Origin: Prevotellaceae bacterium UBA6417
GTDB lineage: Bacteria > Bacteroidota > Bacteroidia > Bacteroidales > Bacteroidaceae
Length of the DNA stretch: 27,242 nucleotides
Direction of reading: 5' to 3'
Assembly (NCBI GenBank): GCA_002439755.1
Contig: DJPH01000006.1
Span: 1-27,242 of the forward strand
A model generated the notes under the pieces. That model did not search any database and was not told the origin of the DNA. It saw only the letters and a program-made list of their open reading frames with translations. Shown here in pieces: positions 16,876-25,797 of this stretch (positions are counted from its first letter, which is position 1; every line of letters begins with the position of its first letter). The translations under genes were made by a program, and so were the position numbers.

Positions 16876-18161
16876 TTATTTGCGCAGCGTGTAGCGGCCG
16901 CCTGTTATTTGTTCTATTGTCAATTGCTTATAAACAATAGTGTAATCAGCTTGATGCGTAGATTCTTCAAATATGAATCCTATAGTATTGTTCTTTTGCA
17001 AGATTAGCTCGGAATAGGCACTTCCTATGTTGGAACATTGTAAACGGCCTTCCCAATTGGCGGCAATAGCTTCCGGTGTGGCATAGTCGTTTTCAGAAAT
17101 CAATGGTTTGTAGTAGATGCCTACGTTTGTTCGTCCTTTTCCAAACGGTACTGACTGCAATAATAAGTGCGCTTTCTTACCATCAGTATTTCGCTTTACA
17201 GGAACAATCAAAACTCCGCCATTACAACTGTTTCCTTCTGCATTAATTCCATTGTTTTTGGCCGAAGAGTATGCGGCTTTGCTCCAAGTTCCTGTCTGTT
17301 TGTTGCCTTTTGTATAGCTGAAAATGTTAAAAATGCGCCCGTTCCCTGCTCTGCTGCTTAACAGGATATCTCCATTTGGCAGTTCTGCGCATTTCGGTTC
17401 ATCACCTTGCGGTGCAGGAAAATCTTCGGCTGTTCCAAGAATGCTCCATGTTTTTCCGAAATCATCCGAATATATAACGCGGTTTCCGTTTGGCCGTGCG
17501 CATAGTGCTGCATATATGCGTTTTGCCGTCCCTGCTTTTAGCTGTCTGCTTTGAAGCATTTTTCCACTGCCAACGAAAAGAGATTCGACAGTCCCTTTCG
17601 AGCATCCGTCAAAGAGAGAGTAGATTTCTTCTGTAATCTCTTCCGGTTTGGTCCATGTCTCACCTCCATCGTAGCTGTACATACGTGCCACGCGGTTGGG
17701 ATTCTTACGCGTTGTAGTCGGAGCAGTATAGACCGTATTCCCTCTTACGCACAACAGCAGAACTGTATTGCTTTTGTCGTCGGCGACCAAGGTCGCATCG
17801 CCAAAACCGCAATCACTGTTCCCTTTTATACCACTTCCTTTGGCATGACTCGTTCTTTCTTCCAGGTTTTTCCATTGTCATCAGACAGGCGCGTATGAAG
17901 GTCAATTCGCCCAAATCCTATGTCAAATCCGCAATAACGGTAGTCGGCAACAGCAATGATTCTTCCTCGTTTTGTCTGAGTAATTGCGGGAATCCGGTAG
18001 GGTACTTTTTGAGGTAAGCTTGTAAACAATTCTGTTGCTGTCGCAGAGCCTTTCGAAGTAGATTCGGGCGTGCGGCAAGAATATGGCAGAACCGGCAGAA
18101 ACAATAGAATTATGAAACCATAAATTTGCCGCAAAACTGCTGTAGCCTTATTTGTAATCAT
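16876..18161 (-). pseudogene. Frameshifted GH33 exo-alpha-sialidase lipoprotein
   Basis: Two adjacent minus-strand frames form one sialidase. The upstream part (start 18161, MITNK) has a lipobox PYSC, the arginine motif YRIP, the region RIDLHTRLSDDNGKTWKKE with the first Asp-box, and stops at 17826. The downstream part carries DCGFGDATLVADDKS, further Asp-boxes (SYDGGETW, YSDDFGKTW), DEPKCAELPNGDILLSSRAG and the conserved SAYSEL. Restoring one base between 17844 and 17845 gives a continuous 428-residue protein through RVIAKGSGIKGNSDCGFGDA, a join typical of Bacteroidales sialidases. An intact copy would release terminal sialic acid from mucin glycans. Its start overlaps the end of nadB by 14 bases. 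The break is either a real inactivating deletion or a base-calling error; everything else looks well preserved, so the change is recent if real. Confidence 0.85.
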
Positions 18162-19737
18162 ACGCGTGGCGCGGATAATCAATGGTATAGTGAAGTCCGC
18201 GGCTTTCTTTCCGTTCTATGGCTTGTCGTGTGACAAGGTAGCCCACATTGATGGCGTTACGCAGTTCGCAAATGTCGCGTGTGGCCTTTACTCGTTTGAA
18301 CAGCTCTTCCGTTTCTTCATAGAGCAAATCCAAACGTGTCCATGCGCGATGCAGGCGTAAGTTGCTGCGTACAATGCCTACATAATTGGACATGGTTTGC
18401 CCGACTTCCCGCATATCTTGTTTTATCAGTACTTTCTCTTCATTGGTCATTGTCCCTTCGTCGTTCCACTCGGGGATGTCATCGTTAAACGAATACGAAT
18501 CAATTACTTCTTGTGTGTGGCGGGCTGCTGCGTCAGCATAGACTACTGCTTCAATCAGCGAGTTGCTGGCCAAACGGTTTCCTCCATGCAATCCGGTGCA
18601 CGAACATTCACCAACGGCATACAGGCGATGGATGGAGCTTTCTGCGTTCAAATCAACGGCAATGCCACCACACAGATAGTGGGCACAAGGACAAACAGGA
18701 ATATATTCTTTAGTGATGTCAATGCCAATGCTCAGACACTTATGGTAGATATTCGGGAAATGATGTTTGGTTTCTTCGGCATTTTTGTGTGTCACATCCA
18801 AACATACATGGTCCAAACCATGAATTTTCATTTCTTTGTCAATGGCCCGAGCCACAATGTCGCGAGGTGCAAGGCTAAGCCTCTTGTCGTATTTCTGCAT
18901 GAACTCTTCTCCGTTGGGCAACCGCAAAATCCCGCCATATCCGCGCATGGCTTCTGTTATCAGAAAGGCCGGATGTGTCTCTCCGGGATGATAGAGTGCC
19001 GTTGGGTGGAACTGGACAAACTCCATGTCCTTTACGGTTGCTTTGGCACGATAAGCCATGGCAATGCCATCGCCTGTGGCAATGTCGGGGTTTGTGGTCG
19101 AAGCATAAATCGCCCCAATTCCACCTGTGGCAAGTAGCGTTATTTTTGACAGGAAAGTATCCACTTTGCCCGTGTCTGGGTCTAAGATGTAGGCTCCGTA
19201 GCATTCAATGTCGGGTGTGCGTCGCGTAACCTTGACACCTAAGTGGTGCTGTGTGATGATTTCCACGGCAAAGTGGTTTTCCAAAACTGTAATGTTCGGG
19301 CTTTTCCGAACAGCGGCTATCAGTCCGCGTTGTATCTCAAAACCCGAATCGTCGGCATGGTGCAGGATGCGAAATTCGCTATGGCCTCCTTCACGGTGCA
19401 AATCAAACGTCCCGTCTGCTTTCTTGTCAAAGTTTACTCCCCATTTTACAAGGCGTTCAATTCCGGCCGGAGCGTTTTCAACCACTTGCTTGACTGCTGC
19501 TGGGTCGCTGATGTAGTCTCCGGCAACCATCGTGTCGTGGATGTGTTTCTCAAAATTGTCTTTTTCCAGGTTGGTTACGGAAGCTACTCCACCTTGTGCC
19601 TTTGCCGTATTGGCTTCATCGATGGAAGTCTTGCATACCAAGGCAACTTTTCCTTTTCCAGACTCTGCCACTTGCAAGGCATACGACATTCCGGCAACGC
19701 CGGAACCGATGACTAAGAAGTCGAATTTACGAATCAT
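18148..19737 (-). CDS. nadB: L-aspartate oxidase
   Basis: A 529-residue flavoprotein that oxidises L-aspartate to iminoaspartate, the first step of de novo NAD synthesis, with NadA acting next. The FAD-binding motif GSGVAG is at residues 11-16. The succinate dehydrogenase/fumarate reductase-family signatures AKAQGGVAS and HREGGHS (114-120) are present, as is the later block GECSCTGLHGGNRLASNSLI. A C-terminal helical domain follows (RAWTRLDLLYEETEEL). Length is normal. nadA and nadC are not adjacent. The downstream sialidase gene starts within its last codons. Confidence 0.96.
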   Translation of the reverse strand: MIRKFDFLVIGSGVAGMSYALQVAESGKGKVALVCKTSIDEANTAKAQGGVASVTNLEKDNFEKHIHDTMVAGDYISDPAAVKQVVENAPAGIERLVKWGVNFDKKADGTFDLHREGGHSEFRILHHADDSGFEIQRGLIAAVRKSPNITVLENHFAVEIITQHHLGVKVTRRTPDIECYGAYILDPDTGKVDTFLSKITLLATGGIGAIYASTTNPDIATGDGIAMAYRAKATVKDMEFVQFHPTALYHPGETHPAFLITEAMRGYGGILRLPNGEEFMQKYDKRLSLAPRDIVARAIDKEMKIHGLDHVCLDVTHKNAEETKHHFPNIYHKCLSIGIDITKEYIPVCPCAHYLCGGIAVDLNAESSIHRLYAVGECSCTGLHGGNRLASNSLIEAVVYADAAARHTQEVIDSYSFNDDIPEWNDEGTMTNEEKVLIKQDMREVGQTMSNYVGIVRSNLRLHRAWTRLDLLYEETEELFKRVKATRDICELRNAINVGYLVTRQAIERKESRGLHYTIDYPRHAYDYK

Positions 19738-19757
19738 TTTTTCAAGTTTTGTACCTA

Positions 19758-19786
19758 CAAAAATACAAAAAGGTGTAATTACGCAA
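19758..19786 (-). promoter_or_regulatory. nadB promoter
   Basis: The minus strand carries TATTTTTG (19758-19765), an exact TAnnTTTG box, with TTG at 19784-19786 18 bases upstream, close to the usual -33 spacing. Transcription would start near 19751, very close to the nadB ATG at 19737. Confidence 0.6.
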
Positions 19787-19808
19787 CGTGGGAAGACTTG
19801 GAAATTTG

Positions 19809-19816
19809 TAATTTTG
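19809..19816 (+). promoter_or_regulatory. Promoter -7 box of the D-Ala-D-Ala carboxypeptidase gene
   Basis: TAATTTTG is an exact match to the Bacteroidetes -7 consensus and lies 60 bases before the start codon. The -33 element is not obvious. Together with the nadB promoter it makes this short gap a divergent promoter region. Confidence 0.5.
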
Positions 19817-19875
19817 CATCAATTAGATAGGCAAAGAGTGCTATTTGGCACGTGCCGTATTAATTCATCTGATAA

Positions 19876-21168
19876 ATGAAAAAAACAGTGGAAGGCTTTG
19901 CTTTGGCAATGCCTGTCTTTTTTTGTATAGTGTATGCCTGCCTCTTTCAGGTGTATGTTGCGGCTTCTGTTCCATCGTGCTTGCCGGCAAATGTATGTGA
20001 TACGGCTGAAATTCAGAATGTCCCTGTAGATTCGGCAGGCATTGATTCAACAGATGTCTTGTCATGGTCTCAATCCTTACAGGCCTCGCTCGACGAGTTG
20101 GCCGGCAGTGATATGTTCCAACGTTCCCAGTTGGGTTTGTATGTCTATGATTTGACGGCCGATTCAGCCATTTATGGCTTTGGCCAGCGTCAGTTGATGC
20201 GCCCCGCTTCTGTTCAGAAACTGTTTACCACGGTCACGGCCTTGGCCGATTTGGGCGGATCCTTTCAGTTTGTCACTCGTTTCTATATGAACGGAGCAGT
20301 CAACGACAGCATCTTTAGTGGTGATTTATACTTGAAAGGCGGTTTTGATCCACGATTCGGCAATGACGACATGAATGCATTCATCGAAGTGCTGATGGAA
20401 CGCGGAATCAGACAAATAGATGGCCGCATTTTTTCGGATATGTCGTTGAAAGATACTTTGAAATGGGGCGAAGGATGGTGCTGGGATGACGATGAGAGGA
20501 TATTACGGCCTTTGCTCTATAACGGCAAAGACATTTTCATGATGAAATTCTATGAAAAGTTGGACGAAAATGGCATTGCTCATCCTACGGCCTACACCGA
20601 AAAGCAAGTACCGCAGGATAGCGTCACTTTGCTGGCCGAACGCAGCCATACTGTCGACCAGATATTGATGCGGTTGCTAAAGAATAGCGACAATCTGTAT
20701 GCCGAAGCCTTGTTTTATCAGTTGGGCGCGATGGAGGATGCCCATTATCCTTCGGCCCGTGTTTCAGCCGGTAAAGTCAATGCCTTGATACGGTCGTTAG
20801 GGTTTGATCCTGATGATTATAACGTGGCAGACGGGTCGGGATTGTCGTTATACAATTATACGACTCCCGAGCTTGTTGTGCAGCTGCTTCGTTATGCGTG
20901 GAAACGCAACAATATTTATCTCCATCTTTTTCCTGCTTTGCCTATTGCAGGTGTCGATGGAACTTTGGAACGCCGCATGTGTTCAGGCAATGCATTTTCT
21001 AACGTACATGCCAAGACCGGAACGTTGCGAGGAGTGAGTACACTGGCGGGCTATGCCACTGCTTCCAACGGGCATATGATTTGCTTTTGTATCATGAACC
21101 AAGGCATACGCTCGAATAGTGCTGCCCACCGTTTTCAGGACAAGGTCTGTCAAATCATTACACGTTAG
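19876..21168 (+). CDS. dacB: D-alanyl-D-alanine carboxypeptidase/endopeptidase (PBP4, peptidase S13)
   Basis: A 430-residue periplasmic penicillin-binding protein that trims or cleaves peptide cross-links of peptidoglycan. The three active-site motifs are present: SVQK (Ser112, Lys115), SDN at 271-273, and KTG at 380-382 in HAKTGTLRGVSTLAGY. The N-terminus has a hydrophobic export segment (LAMPVFFCIVYACLFQVYVA). The spacing of about 155 residues between the first two motifs fits the inserted domain of the S13 family. Length is slightly below E. coli DacB. A long hairpin follows the stop codon. Confidence 0.94.
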   Translation: MKKTVEGFALAMPVFFCIVYACLFQVYVAASVPSCLPANVCDTAEIQNVPVDSAGIDSTDVLSWSQSLQASLDELAGSDMFQRSQLGLYVYDLTADSAIYGFGQRQLMRPASVQKLFTTVTALADLGGSFQFVTRFYMNGAVNDSIFSGDLYLKGGFDPRFGNDDMNAFIEVLMERGIRQIDGRIFSDMSLKDTLKWGEGWCWDDDERILRPLLYNGKDIFMMKFYEKLDENGIAHPTAYTEKQVPQDSVTLLAERSHTVDQILMRLLKNSDNLYAEALFYQLGAMEDAHYPSARVSAGKVNALIRSLGFDPDDYNVADGSGLSLYNYTTPELVVQLLRYAWKRNNIYLHLFPALPIAGVDGTLERRMCSGNAFSNVHAKTGTLRGVSTLAGYATASNGHMICFCIMNQGIRSNSAAHRFQDKVCQIITR

Positions 21169-21193
21169 TTTGGCGCATCGGAGAAGCGTTGTA

Positions 21194-21243
21194 GACAGAA
21201 TTTGCTCCCTTCGGTTTTTTCCCCGAAGGGAGCAATTTCTGTC
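21194..21243 (+). terminator. Long hairpin after dacB, probable terminator
   Basis: Arms 21194-21214 and 21223-21243 pair over 21 positions with a single mismatch, around a T-rich loop. The core TTGCTCCCTTCGG pairs exactly. No U-tract follows, so termination may be weak, or the stem may instead protect the 3' end. It starts 25 bases past the stop codon. The remaining 180 bases to the next gene hold only a promoter. Confidence 0.6.
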
Positions 21244-21388
21244 GGTGACGCATTGAATTACAAGTGAAATCATGGATTGCTTGAAAAGGATATGGAGCAG
21301 TTGTTTTATTAAGGCCGCTCTCTTTCGGTTTGTTTTTCAAAATAAAATCTTTAATGATATTTTACGGTCGAAGTTGATTGAAAAAACA

Positions 21389-21396
21389 TAACTTTG
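21389..21396 (+). promoter_or_regulatory. Promoter -7 box ahead of the deaminase gene
   Basis: TAACTTTG matches TAnnTTTG exactly, 28 bases before the ATG at 21425. No convincing -33 element was found at the ideal distance. Confidence 0.5.
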
Positions 21397-21424
21397 CCAA
21401 AGTATAAGACTCACAACAGACAGT

Positions 21425-21895
21425 ATGAATCAGAAAGAAAACTTTATGCGCGAAGCCATCCGGCTGTCGATAAGGAATGTTTATGAAGGAGGTGGCCCTT
21501 TTGGTGCCGTTATTGTAAAGGACAATAAAGTGATTGCGCGCGGAGTCAATCGGGTGGTTCCCGGCAACGATCCTACCGCGCATGCCGAAGTCTGTGCCAT
21601 TCGTGAAGCCTGTCAAAAATTACAGACATACGATCTTTCGGGCTGTGAAATCTATTCTTCGTGCGAACCTTGCCCGATGTGTCTTGCCGCCATCTATTGG
21701 GCACACTTGGACAGGCTTTATTTTGCAAATACAAAGGATGATGCCAAACGCATCGGCTTTGACGATTCCATGATTTATGAGGAAATATCCAGGCCTTTGA
21801 TACAGCGTAGGCTGCCTTCCGAAAGCTTTTTGCGCGATGAGGCTCTTCAAGCCTTCAGGATTTGGGATGAAAAAGCCGATAAGGTGGAATACTAA
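21425..21895 (+). CDS. guaD: Guanine deaminase-like nucleoside/base deaminase
   Basis: A 156-residue cytidine-deaminase-fold enzyme, the same length as Bacillus-type GuaD. The zinc site is HAE (His53, Glu55) and PCPMC (Cys83, Cys86). PFGAVIVKDNKVIARGVN and NDPTAHAEV are typical. The C-terminal stretch RIGFDDSMIYEEI is the hallmark that separates guanine deaminases from tRNA adenosine deaminases (TadA). It would convert guanine to xanthine in purine salvage or catabolism. A metallophosphoesterase gene follows after 20 bases in the same direction. Specificity for guanine is likely but not proven. Confidence 0.88.
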   Translation: MNQKENFMREAIRLSIRNVYEGGGPFGAVIVKDNKVIARGVNRVVPGNDPTAHAEVCAIREACQKLQTYDLSGCEIYSSCEPCPMCLAAIYWAHLDRLYFANTKDDAKRIGFDDSMIYEEISRPLIQRRLPSESFLRDEALQAFRIWDEKADKVEY

Positions 21896-21915
21896 CTGAT
21901 AGGACGGATATAAAA

Positions 21916-22902
21916 ATGAGAAAAACAATCTCTTTCATTTTATTGCTGATGGTTGTGGGTGCCCTGCAAGGGGCTGTTCCTCTGAAATTCAATTCAAATG
22001 GGAAGTTCAAGATAGTTCAGCTCACCGATGTGCATTACATTTATAATGACGAACGCTCAAAACCTGCTGAGACATGCATCAATAACGTACTTGAAAAAGA
22101 ACGTCCCGATTTGGTGATGCTCACAGGGGATATTATTTTCGGGAAGCCGGGGAAGGAAAGCTTGCAAACGGTTTTGAACTTGATTTCTAAATTCAAAATA
22201 CCTTTTGCCATTACTTTCGGCAATCATGATGATGAACAGGGCCTGAGCAAAGACGAGCTTATGAAGATTGCCATGGAATATCCTTATAATATCAGCACTC
22301 CGTCTGACGGTATCACAGGAACATCCAACTATGTATTGCCCATTCAATCGGGCAAAGGCCGTCGCAACGCGGAAGTGCTGTATGTCATCGACTCGAATAC
22401 CTATTCGCATGTTCCGGGTGTAAAAGGCTACGATTATATTCATTTTGACCAAATTGAGTGGTACAGAAACCAAAGCCGCCGTTTTGCATCCGAAAATGGA
22501 GGAAAACCGCTTCCGTCGATGGCCTTCTTCCATATCCCGGTGCCCGAATTTACCGAAGCGGCATGTAGTGGAAGTGCCATATTATATGGCTCTCGTACTG
22601 AATCAGTCTGCTCGCCGGTACTTAATACCGGTTTCTTTGCGGCAGCAAAGGAGATGGGAGATATTCGCGCTATGTTTGTTGGACATGACCATGATAACGA
22701 TTATGCCGTGATGTGGCATAATATACTTCTTGCTTACGGGCGTTATAGCGGTGGAAAAACCGTCTACAACAATTTGCCGGTAAATGGTACCAGAGTCATA
22801 GAACTGAACGAGGAATCGACTGAATTTGCTACCTGGATACGGCTCAGTAATGGTGACGTGGAGCAACGTATTACATGTCCCGGCTCTTTCCAAAAGAAGT
22901 AG
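21916..22902 (+). CDS. Secreted calcineurin-like metallophosphoesterase
   Basis: A 328-residue exported phosphoesterase. The signal peptide is about residues 1-20 (FILLLMVVGALQGA). The metal-binding motifs of the family are all present: DVH (Asp38, His40), GD (Asp72), GNHD at 102-105, a later FFHIP, and GHDHDND. It resembles purple-acid-phosphatase-related periplasmic enzymes of the Dcr2/YkuE type. The substrate (phosphomonoester or nucleotide) cannot be told. It is probably co-transcribed with guaD, so a role in recovering phosphate or nucleosides from nucleotides outside the cell is possible. Its stop lies three bases from the end of the convergent rhamnosidase gene. Confidence 0.92.
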   Translation: MRKTISFILLLMVVGALQGAVPLKFNSNGKFKIVQLTDVHYIYNDERSKPAETCINNVLEKERPDLVMLTGDIIFGKPGKESLQTVLNLISKFKIPFAITFGNHDDEQGLSKDELMKIAMEYPYNISTPSDGITGTSNYVLPIQSGKGRRNAEVLYVIDSNTYSHVPGVKGYDYIHFDQIEWYRNQSRRFASENGGKPLPSMAFFHIPVPEFTEAACSGSAILYGSRTESVCSPVLNTGFFAAAKEMGDIRAMFVGHDHDNDYAVMWHNILLAYGRYSGGKTVYNNLPVNGTRVIELNEESTEFATWIRLSNGDVEQRITCPGSFQKK

Positions 22903-22905
22903 TGA

Positions 22906-25188
22906 TTAGCGTATGGTGTGCTTGCCCGAGCCGATTTCCATGATAAACCAGCCATTTTCTTTTTTGCCTTTTGCCTTTGTTTCATCGATAAGAACCTGTT
23001 TGTCCTTATAGGGGAACCAGACTTCCGCGATGCAATTGGCCGGAATGTCTATGGAAAGAACCATGTTGCCATCGGATGAATGTCTGAATTCTGTCAGAAT
23101 ATTCCCTCTGACTGTTGGTAGCAGAAGACCGGCGTGTTTTACCTTTCCCGGTTGAGGCTTGATGCGAATACGTTCGAATCCGGGTTCTATTGGCGTTATG
23201 CCCATCAAACCGCGTGCAATTAAGTTGCCGGGAGCAGCACCCCAAGCGTGGTTCCAATCTTGATTGGGTTTATAGATATTGTCCCAGGCTTCCATTGTAA
23301 TAGTGGAACCGGCTCTCAACATGTTATACCAGCTTCTTTGTGCGGTCGAAGCAAGCAGGCTGTGGGCATAGTCGGCTTCACCGGCATCATAAAGTCCGTC
23401 AAGCAGAAATTGTGCGCCGTAGACACTGCATGCCATTCTTCGTGATTTGATATAATCCGTAACGGATTTCATGTTGCGCGTATCAACCATTCCGAAAGCC
23501 AATGGAAACATATTGGAATGAAGGGCCGAGTGGTCGGTGGACAGGCCGTCGCGATAACGCCCGTTCTTCTTGTCAAAGAGCAGACGGTTGAACTGCTTCC
23601 GTATATAGGCGGCTTCATCGGCATAATGGCGGGCATCGGCATCTTTGCCGATAACTTGCGCAATTTGGCCTAATAACTTCACGGCCTGATAGTGAAACGC
23701 ATTGACTGTGGCATTGAAAGTGTCCATCTTGACTCCGTCGGCTTCTCCGCCATACTCTTTTTCATCGCCAACGAATCCGCTTTGTGGCCAATCCACAATG
23801 TCTTTAAGTGCATTCCCGTTATAATGGATGGTTTGGCACAACTCAGGCGTATTTTTCCCTGTTTTTGTGGAAATCAGGCCATTGCTTTCGCGAAGTGCCA
23901 GAAGCGTTTTGGCTTTCAGGTCGCTATAATAGCGTTCAAGCAGCCTTTTGTCTCCACTGTACATATAGTCGTTCCATGCAAGAATCAAAGTTTGCAGGCA
24001 CCATTCAGTCGGCCATGTCGGATGAAAGATGAGATGTTCTATCGTACGGCGGGCCATGGAAAATTCTCGGTCGACGCAATAATGGCTCAATTGGTTGATA
24101 ATGGCATCTGCTTCGTAGGCAATACGCTCTCTGTCACCGTCTACGTAAATTCCGCAGAAAGAAGTTGCTTTCATGCTGTAACGGCAAAGCTCCCATATTT
24201 TGTTCAATACAGTGTCTGACGAGTTGAAGCGTGCAGCAGCATCGTTGAACGAGTAGTGCAACATTCGCCTTTCTGGTTCAACCGTACTGACAATTTCGCT
24301 TTTGCCTTCTGTTTCCACATATCTGAAAGGAAATACAACTCCGGCGTAGTCGGGCAGAAAAATGGGATATAGACGGTTGCGGGCAGCGGTTGCCGGGTCG
24401 GAATTGCGCGCATCCGGCTTCATTTTCAAATCATAGGTGTGCAGACCGGGCATAAGTGCCAATTTGTATTCGGCGTAGCGACGCGAGCCACCGGGATTCT
24501 GTTCCACTCTTCCATTGGCAGAACAGACTTCGCCAATCCTGACAATGATTGTATCGGCATGTTCAGACATTGCGGTAAGTCTCAGTTGGCCGATGGCATC
24601 ACGCCCGAAATCAAAACAGCGTATGTGCGAAGCAGGGTTATTAGTGTTGGCAGGGCGTTCGTCCGTAAACTGCAACGGATAGTAAGAGGCTGTTCCATCG
24701 GTTTTACCGGCTGTCATGAAGCTTTTGGTTGCTGACCATGGGCTTTCATAGCCATGGTTGTCCCATGTTTTGACCTTCCAGTAATAGATGGTTGAAGGCG
24801 ACAATTCTTTTCCACCCATCGTAATGGATGTTGAATGCCGGCTTTCAATCTTCTGGCTGTCCCAAATATCGGCTGTCTCGGGTCGGAGCTTGTCGGGTGA
24901 AGTTGCGACGAGAATATGGTAGGCGGTTTGTAATGTATTAGGACGGTTGCTCCCGACAATCCAGCTGAAGCGTGGGCGAGAGCTGCGGATAAGTGCTACT
25001 TGATAGTGTCCTTTTGCTTTATCCAAAGTTGTGAGTGCTGCGGATGATACATATCCGTCATTGAAGAGCTGTTCTGTATGTTCAATCAAATCGGTCATCA
25101 AGCCGGTAGGACATTGTGCTTGTAAAATGGATGTGGAATAAATAAATAGCGAAAGAATGGCTGTTGCCTGAAAGAGTCTTTTTTCCAT
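22906..25188 (-). CDS. Secreted GH78-like alpha-L-rhamnosidase
   Basis: A 760-residue glycoside hydrolase that would remove terminal alpha-L-rhamnose from plant or bacterial glycans. The start at 25188 gives a signal peptide (LFQATAILSLFIYSTSILQAQ); the open frame upstream to 25326 lies inside the Fur gene and is rejected. Residues about 88-160 form the N-terminal fibronectin-like region (AYHILVATSPDKLRPETADI, then YYWKVKTWD). A beta-sandwich follows at about 185-300. The alpha/alpha-barrel contains DGDRERIAYEADA, giving Asp350, Glu354 and Asp361 that align with conserved GH78 acids, and TMEAWD with Glu633 as the probable base. The C-terminal beta domain has PGFERIRIKPQP. It is shorter than many GH78 enzymes. 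Confidence 0.9.
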   Translation of the reverse strand: MEKRLFQATAILSLFIYSTSILQAQCPTGLMTDLIEHTEQLFNDGYVSSAALTTLDKAKGHYQVALIRSSRPRFSWIVGSNRPNTLQTAYHILVATSPDKLRPETADIWDSQKIESRHSTSITMGGKELSPSTIYYWKVKTWDNHGYESPWSATKSFMTAGKTDGTASYYPLQFTDERPANTNNPASHIRCFDFGRDAIGQLRLTAMSEHADTIIVRIGEVCSANGRVEQNPGGSRRYAEYKLALMPGLHTYDLKMKPDARNSDPATAARNRLYPIFLPDYAGVVFPFRYVETEGKSEIVSTVEPERRMLHYSFNDAAARFNSSDTVLNKIWELCRYSMKATSFCGIYVDGDRERIAYEADAIINQLSHYCVDREFSMARRTIEHLIFHPTWPTEWCLQTLILAWNDYMYSGDKRLLERYYSDLKAKTLLALRESNGLISTKTGKNTPELCQTIHYNGNALKDIVDWPQSGFVGDEKEYGGEADGVKMDTFNATVNAFHYQAVKLLGQIAQVIGKDADARHYADEAAYIRKQFNRLLFDKKNGRYRDGLSTDHSALHSNMFPLAFGMVDTRNMKSVTDYIKSRRMACSVYGAQFLLDGLYDAGEADYAHSLLASTAQRSWYNMLRAGSTITMEAWDNIYKPNQDWNHAWGAAPGNLIARGLMGITPIEPGFERIRIKPQPGKVKHAGLLLPTVRGNILTEFRHSSDGNMVLSIDIPANCIAEVWFPYKDKQVLIDETKAKGKKENGWFIMEIGSGKHTIR

Positions 25189-25205
25189 GGAATAATGTAG
25201 TAAAA

Positions 25206-25646
25206 CTAATGATGATGTTGTTTTGCCGAGCAATCCGGACAGAGTCCTTTTAGTACATAATTGGCTGTATGCAGTTGGAAACCTTGCGGGACTTTTACCG
25301 TTGGGACAGGCAGGCCGCGCAGACAAAATGTTTTATGGCATGATTCGCAAAAGAAATGGGTGTGATGGTCTGAAAATCCGTCATCATCCTCACCGCCGCA
25401 GCGGCATTCATGACTGCATATCGCATATTTGGCATATCCGCTGCCGTCTTCTATGCAATGCACCAAATGATGGGCAAGAAATAAAGTCAGTGTACGGAAA
25501 ATGGTCGATTTGTCTACCGTACCCAATTTGGTTTCAAGGTCTGTTAGCGAAACAGCACATTGAAGCTTCCTCATTTCTTGGAATACCAATATCCGTATGG
25601 CTGTAGGCTTTATGCCACGCTGCCGAAGCTCTTGCTCGAAATTCAT
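25206..25646 (-). CDS. Fur-family metal-responsive transcriptional regulator
   Basis: A 146-residue repressor. The winged-helix DNA-binding region is about residues 10-65 (KPTAIRILVFQEM, then DKSTIFRTLTLFLAHHLVH). The dimer and metal region includes HHTHFFC, with two CxxC pairs at Cys100/Cys103 (CESC) and Cys136/Cys139 (CPDC) forming the structural zinc site. There is an extra Cys/Asp-rich loop CSHECRCGGEDDD at 77-89 and a C-terminal HHH. These features resemble Zur or PerR more than classic Fur, but the metal cannot be decided. The rhamnosidase gene starts 17 bases after the stop, so the two may share a transcript, although a functional link is not obvious. Confidence 0.93.
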   Translation of the reverse strand: MNFEQELRQRGIKPTAIRILVFQEMRKLQCAVSLTDLETKLGTVDKSTIFRTLTLFLAHHLVHCIEDGSGYAKYAICSHECRCGGEDDDGFSDHHTHFFCESCHKTFCLRGLPVPTVKVPQGFQLHTANYVLKGLCPDCSAKQHHH

Positions 25647-25717
25647 ATTAGGATTCTTTCAATCGCGAAAGTTACTTATTTTTCTGAGCTCTCATGTTTT
25701 ATGACGGGAATTCATTG

Positions 25718-25725
25718 CAAAGATA
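25718..25725 (-). promoter_or_regulatory. Promoter -7 box of the Fur-family gene
   Basis: The minus strand reads TATCTTTG, an exact TAnnTTTG match, giving a start near 25711 and a leader of about 65 bases. No -33 element was recognised. A protein binding here could provide autoregulation, but no clear inverted repeat was seen. Confidence 0.5.
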
Positions 25726-25797
25726 CGGAATCTTTCTTTTAATCCTATGTGTGCGCTATAAATATTGATTCCATCAGATGCTGAGCATGCGTCTTTT

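Noticed and set aside
17820..17850. Programmed ribosomal frameshift in the sialidase gene
   Set aside because: No X-XXY-YYZ slippery heptamer precedes the stop in the reading frame and no stimulatory structure is evident. A one-base deletion explains the join better.
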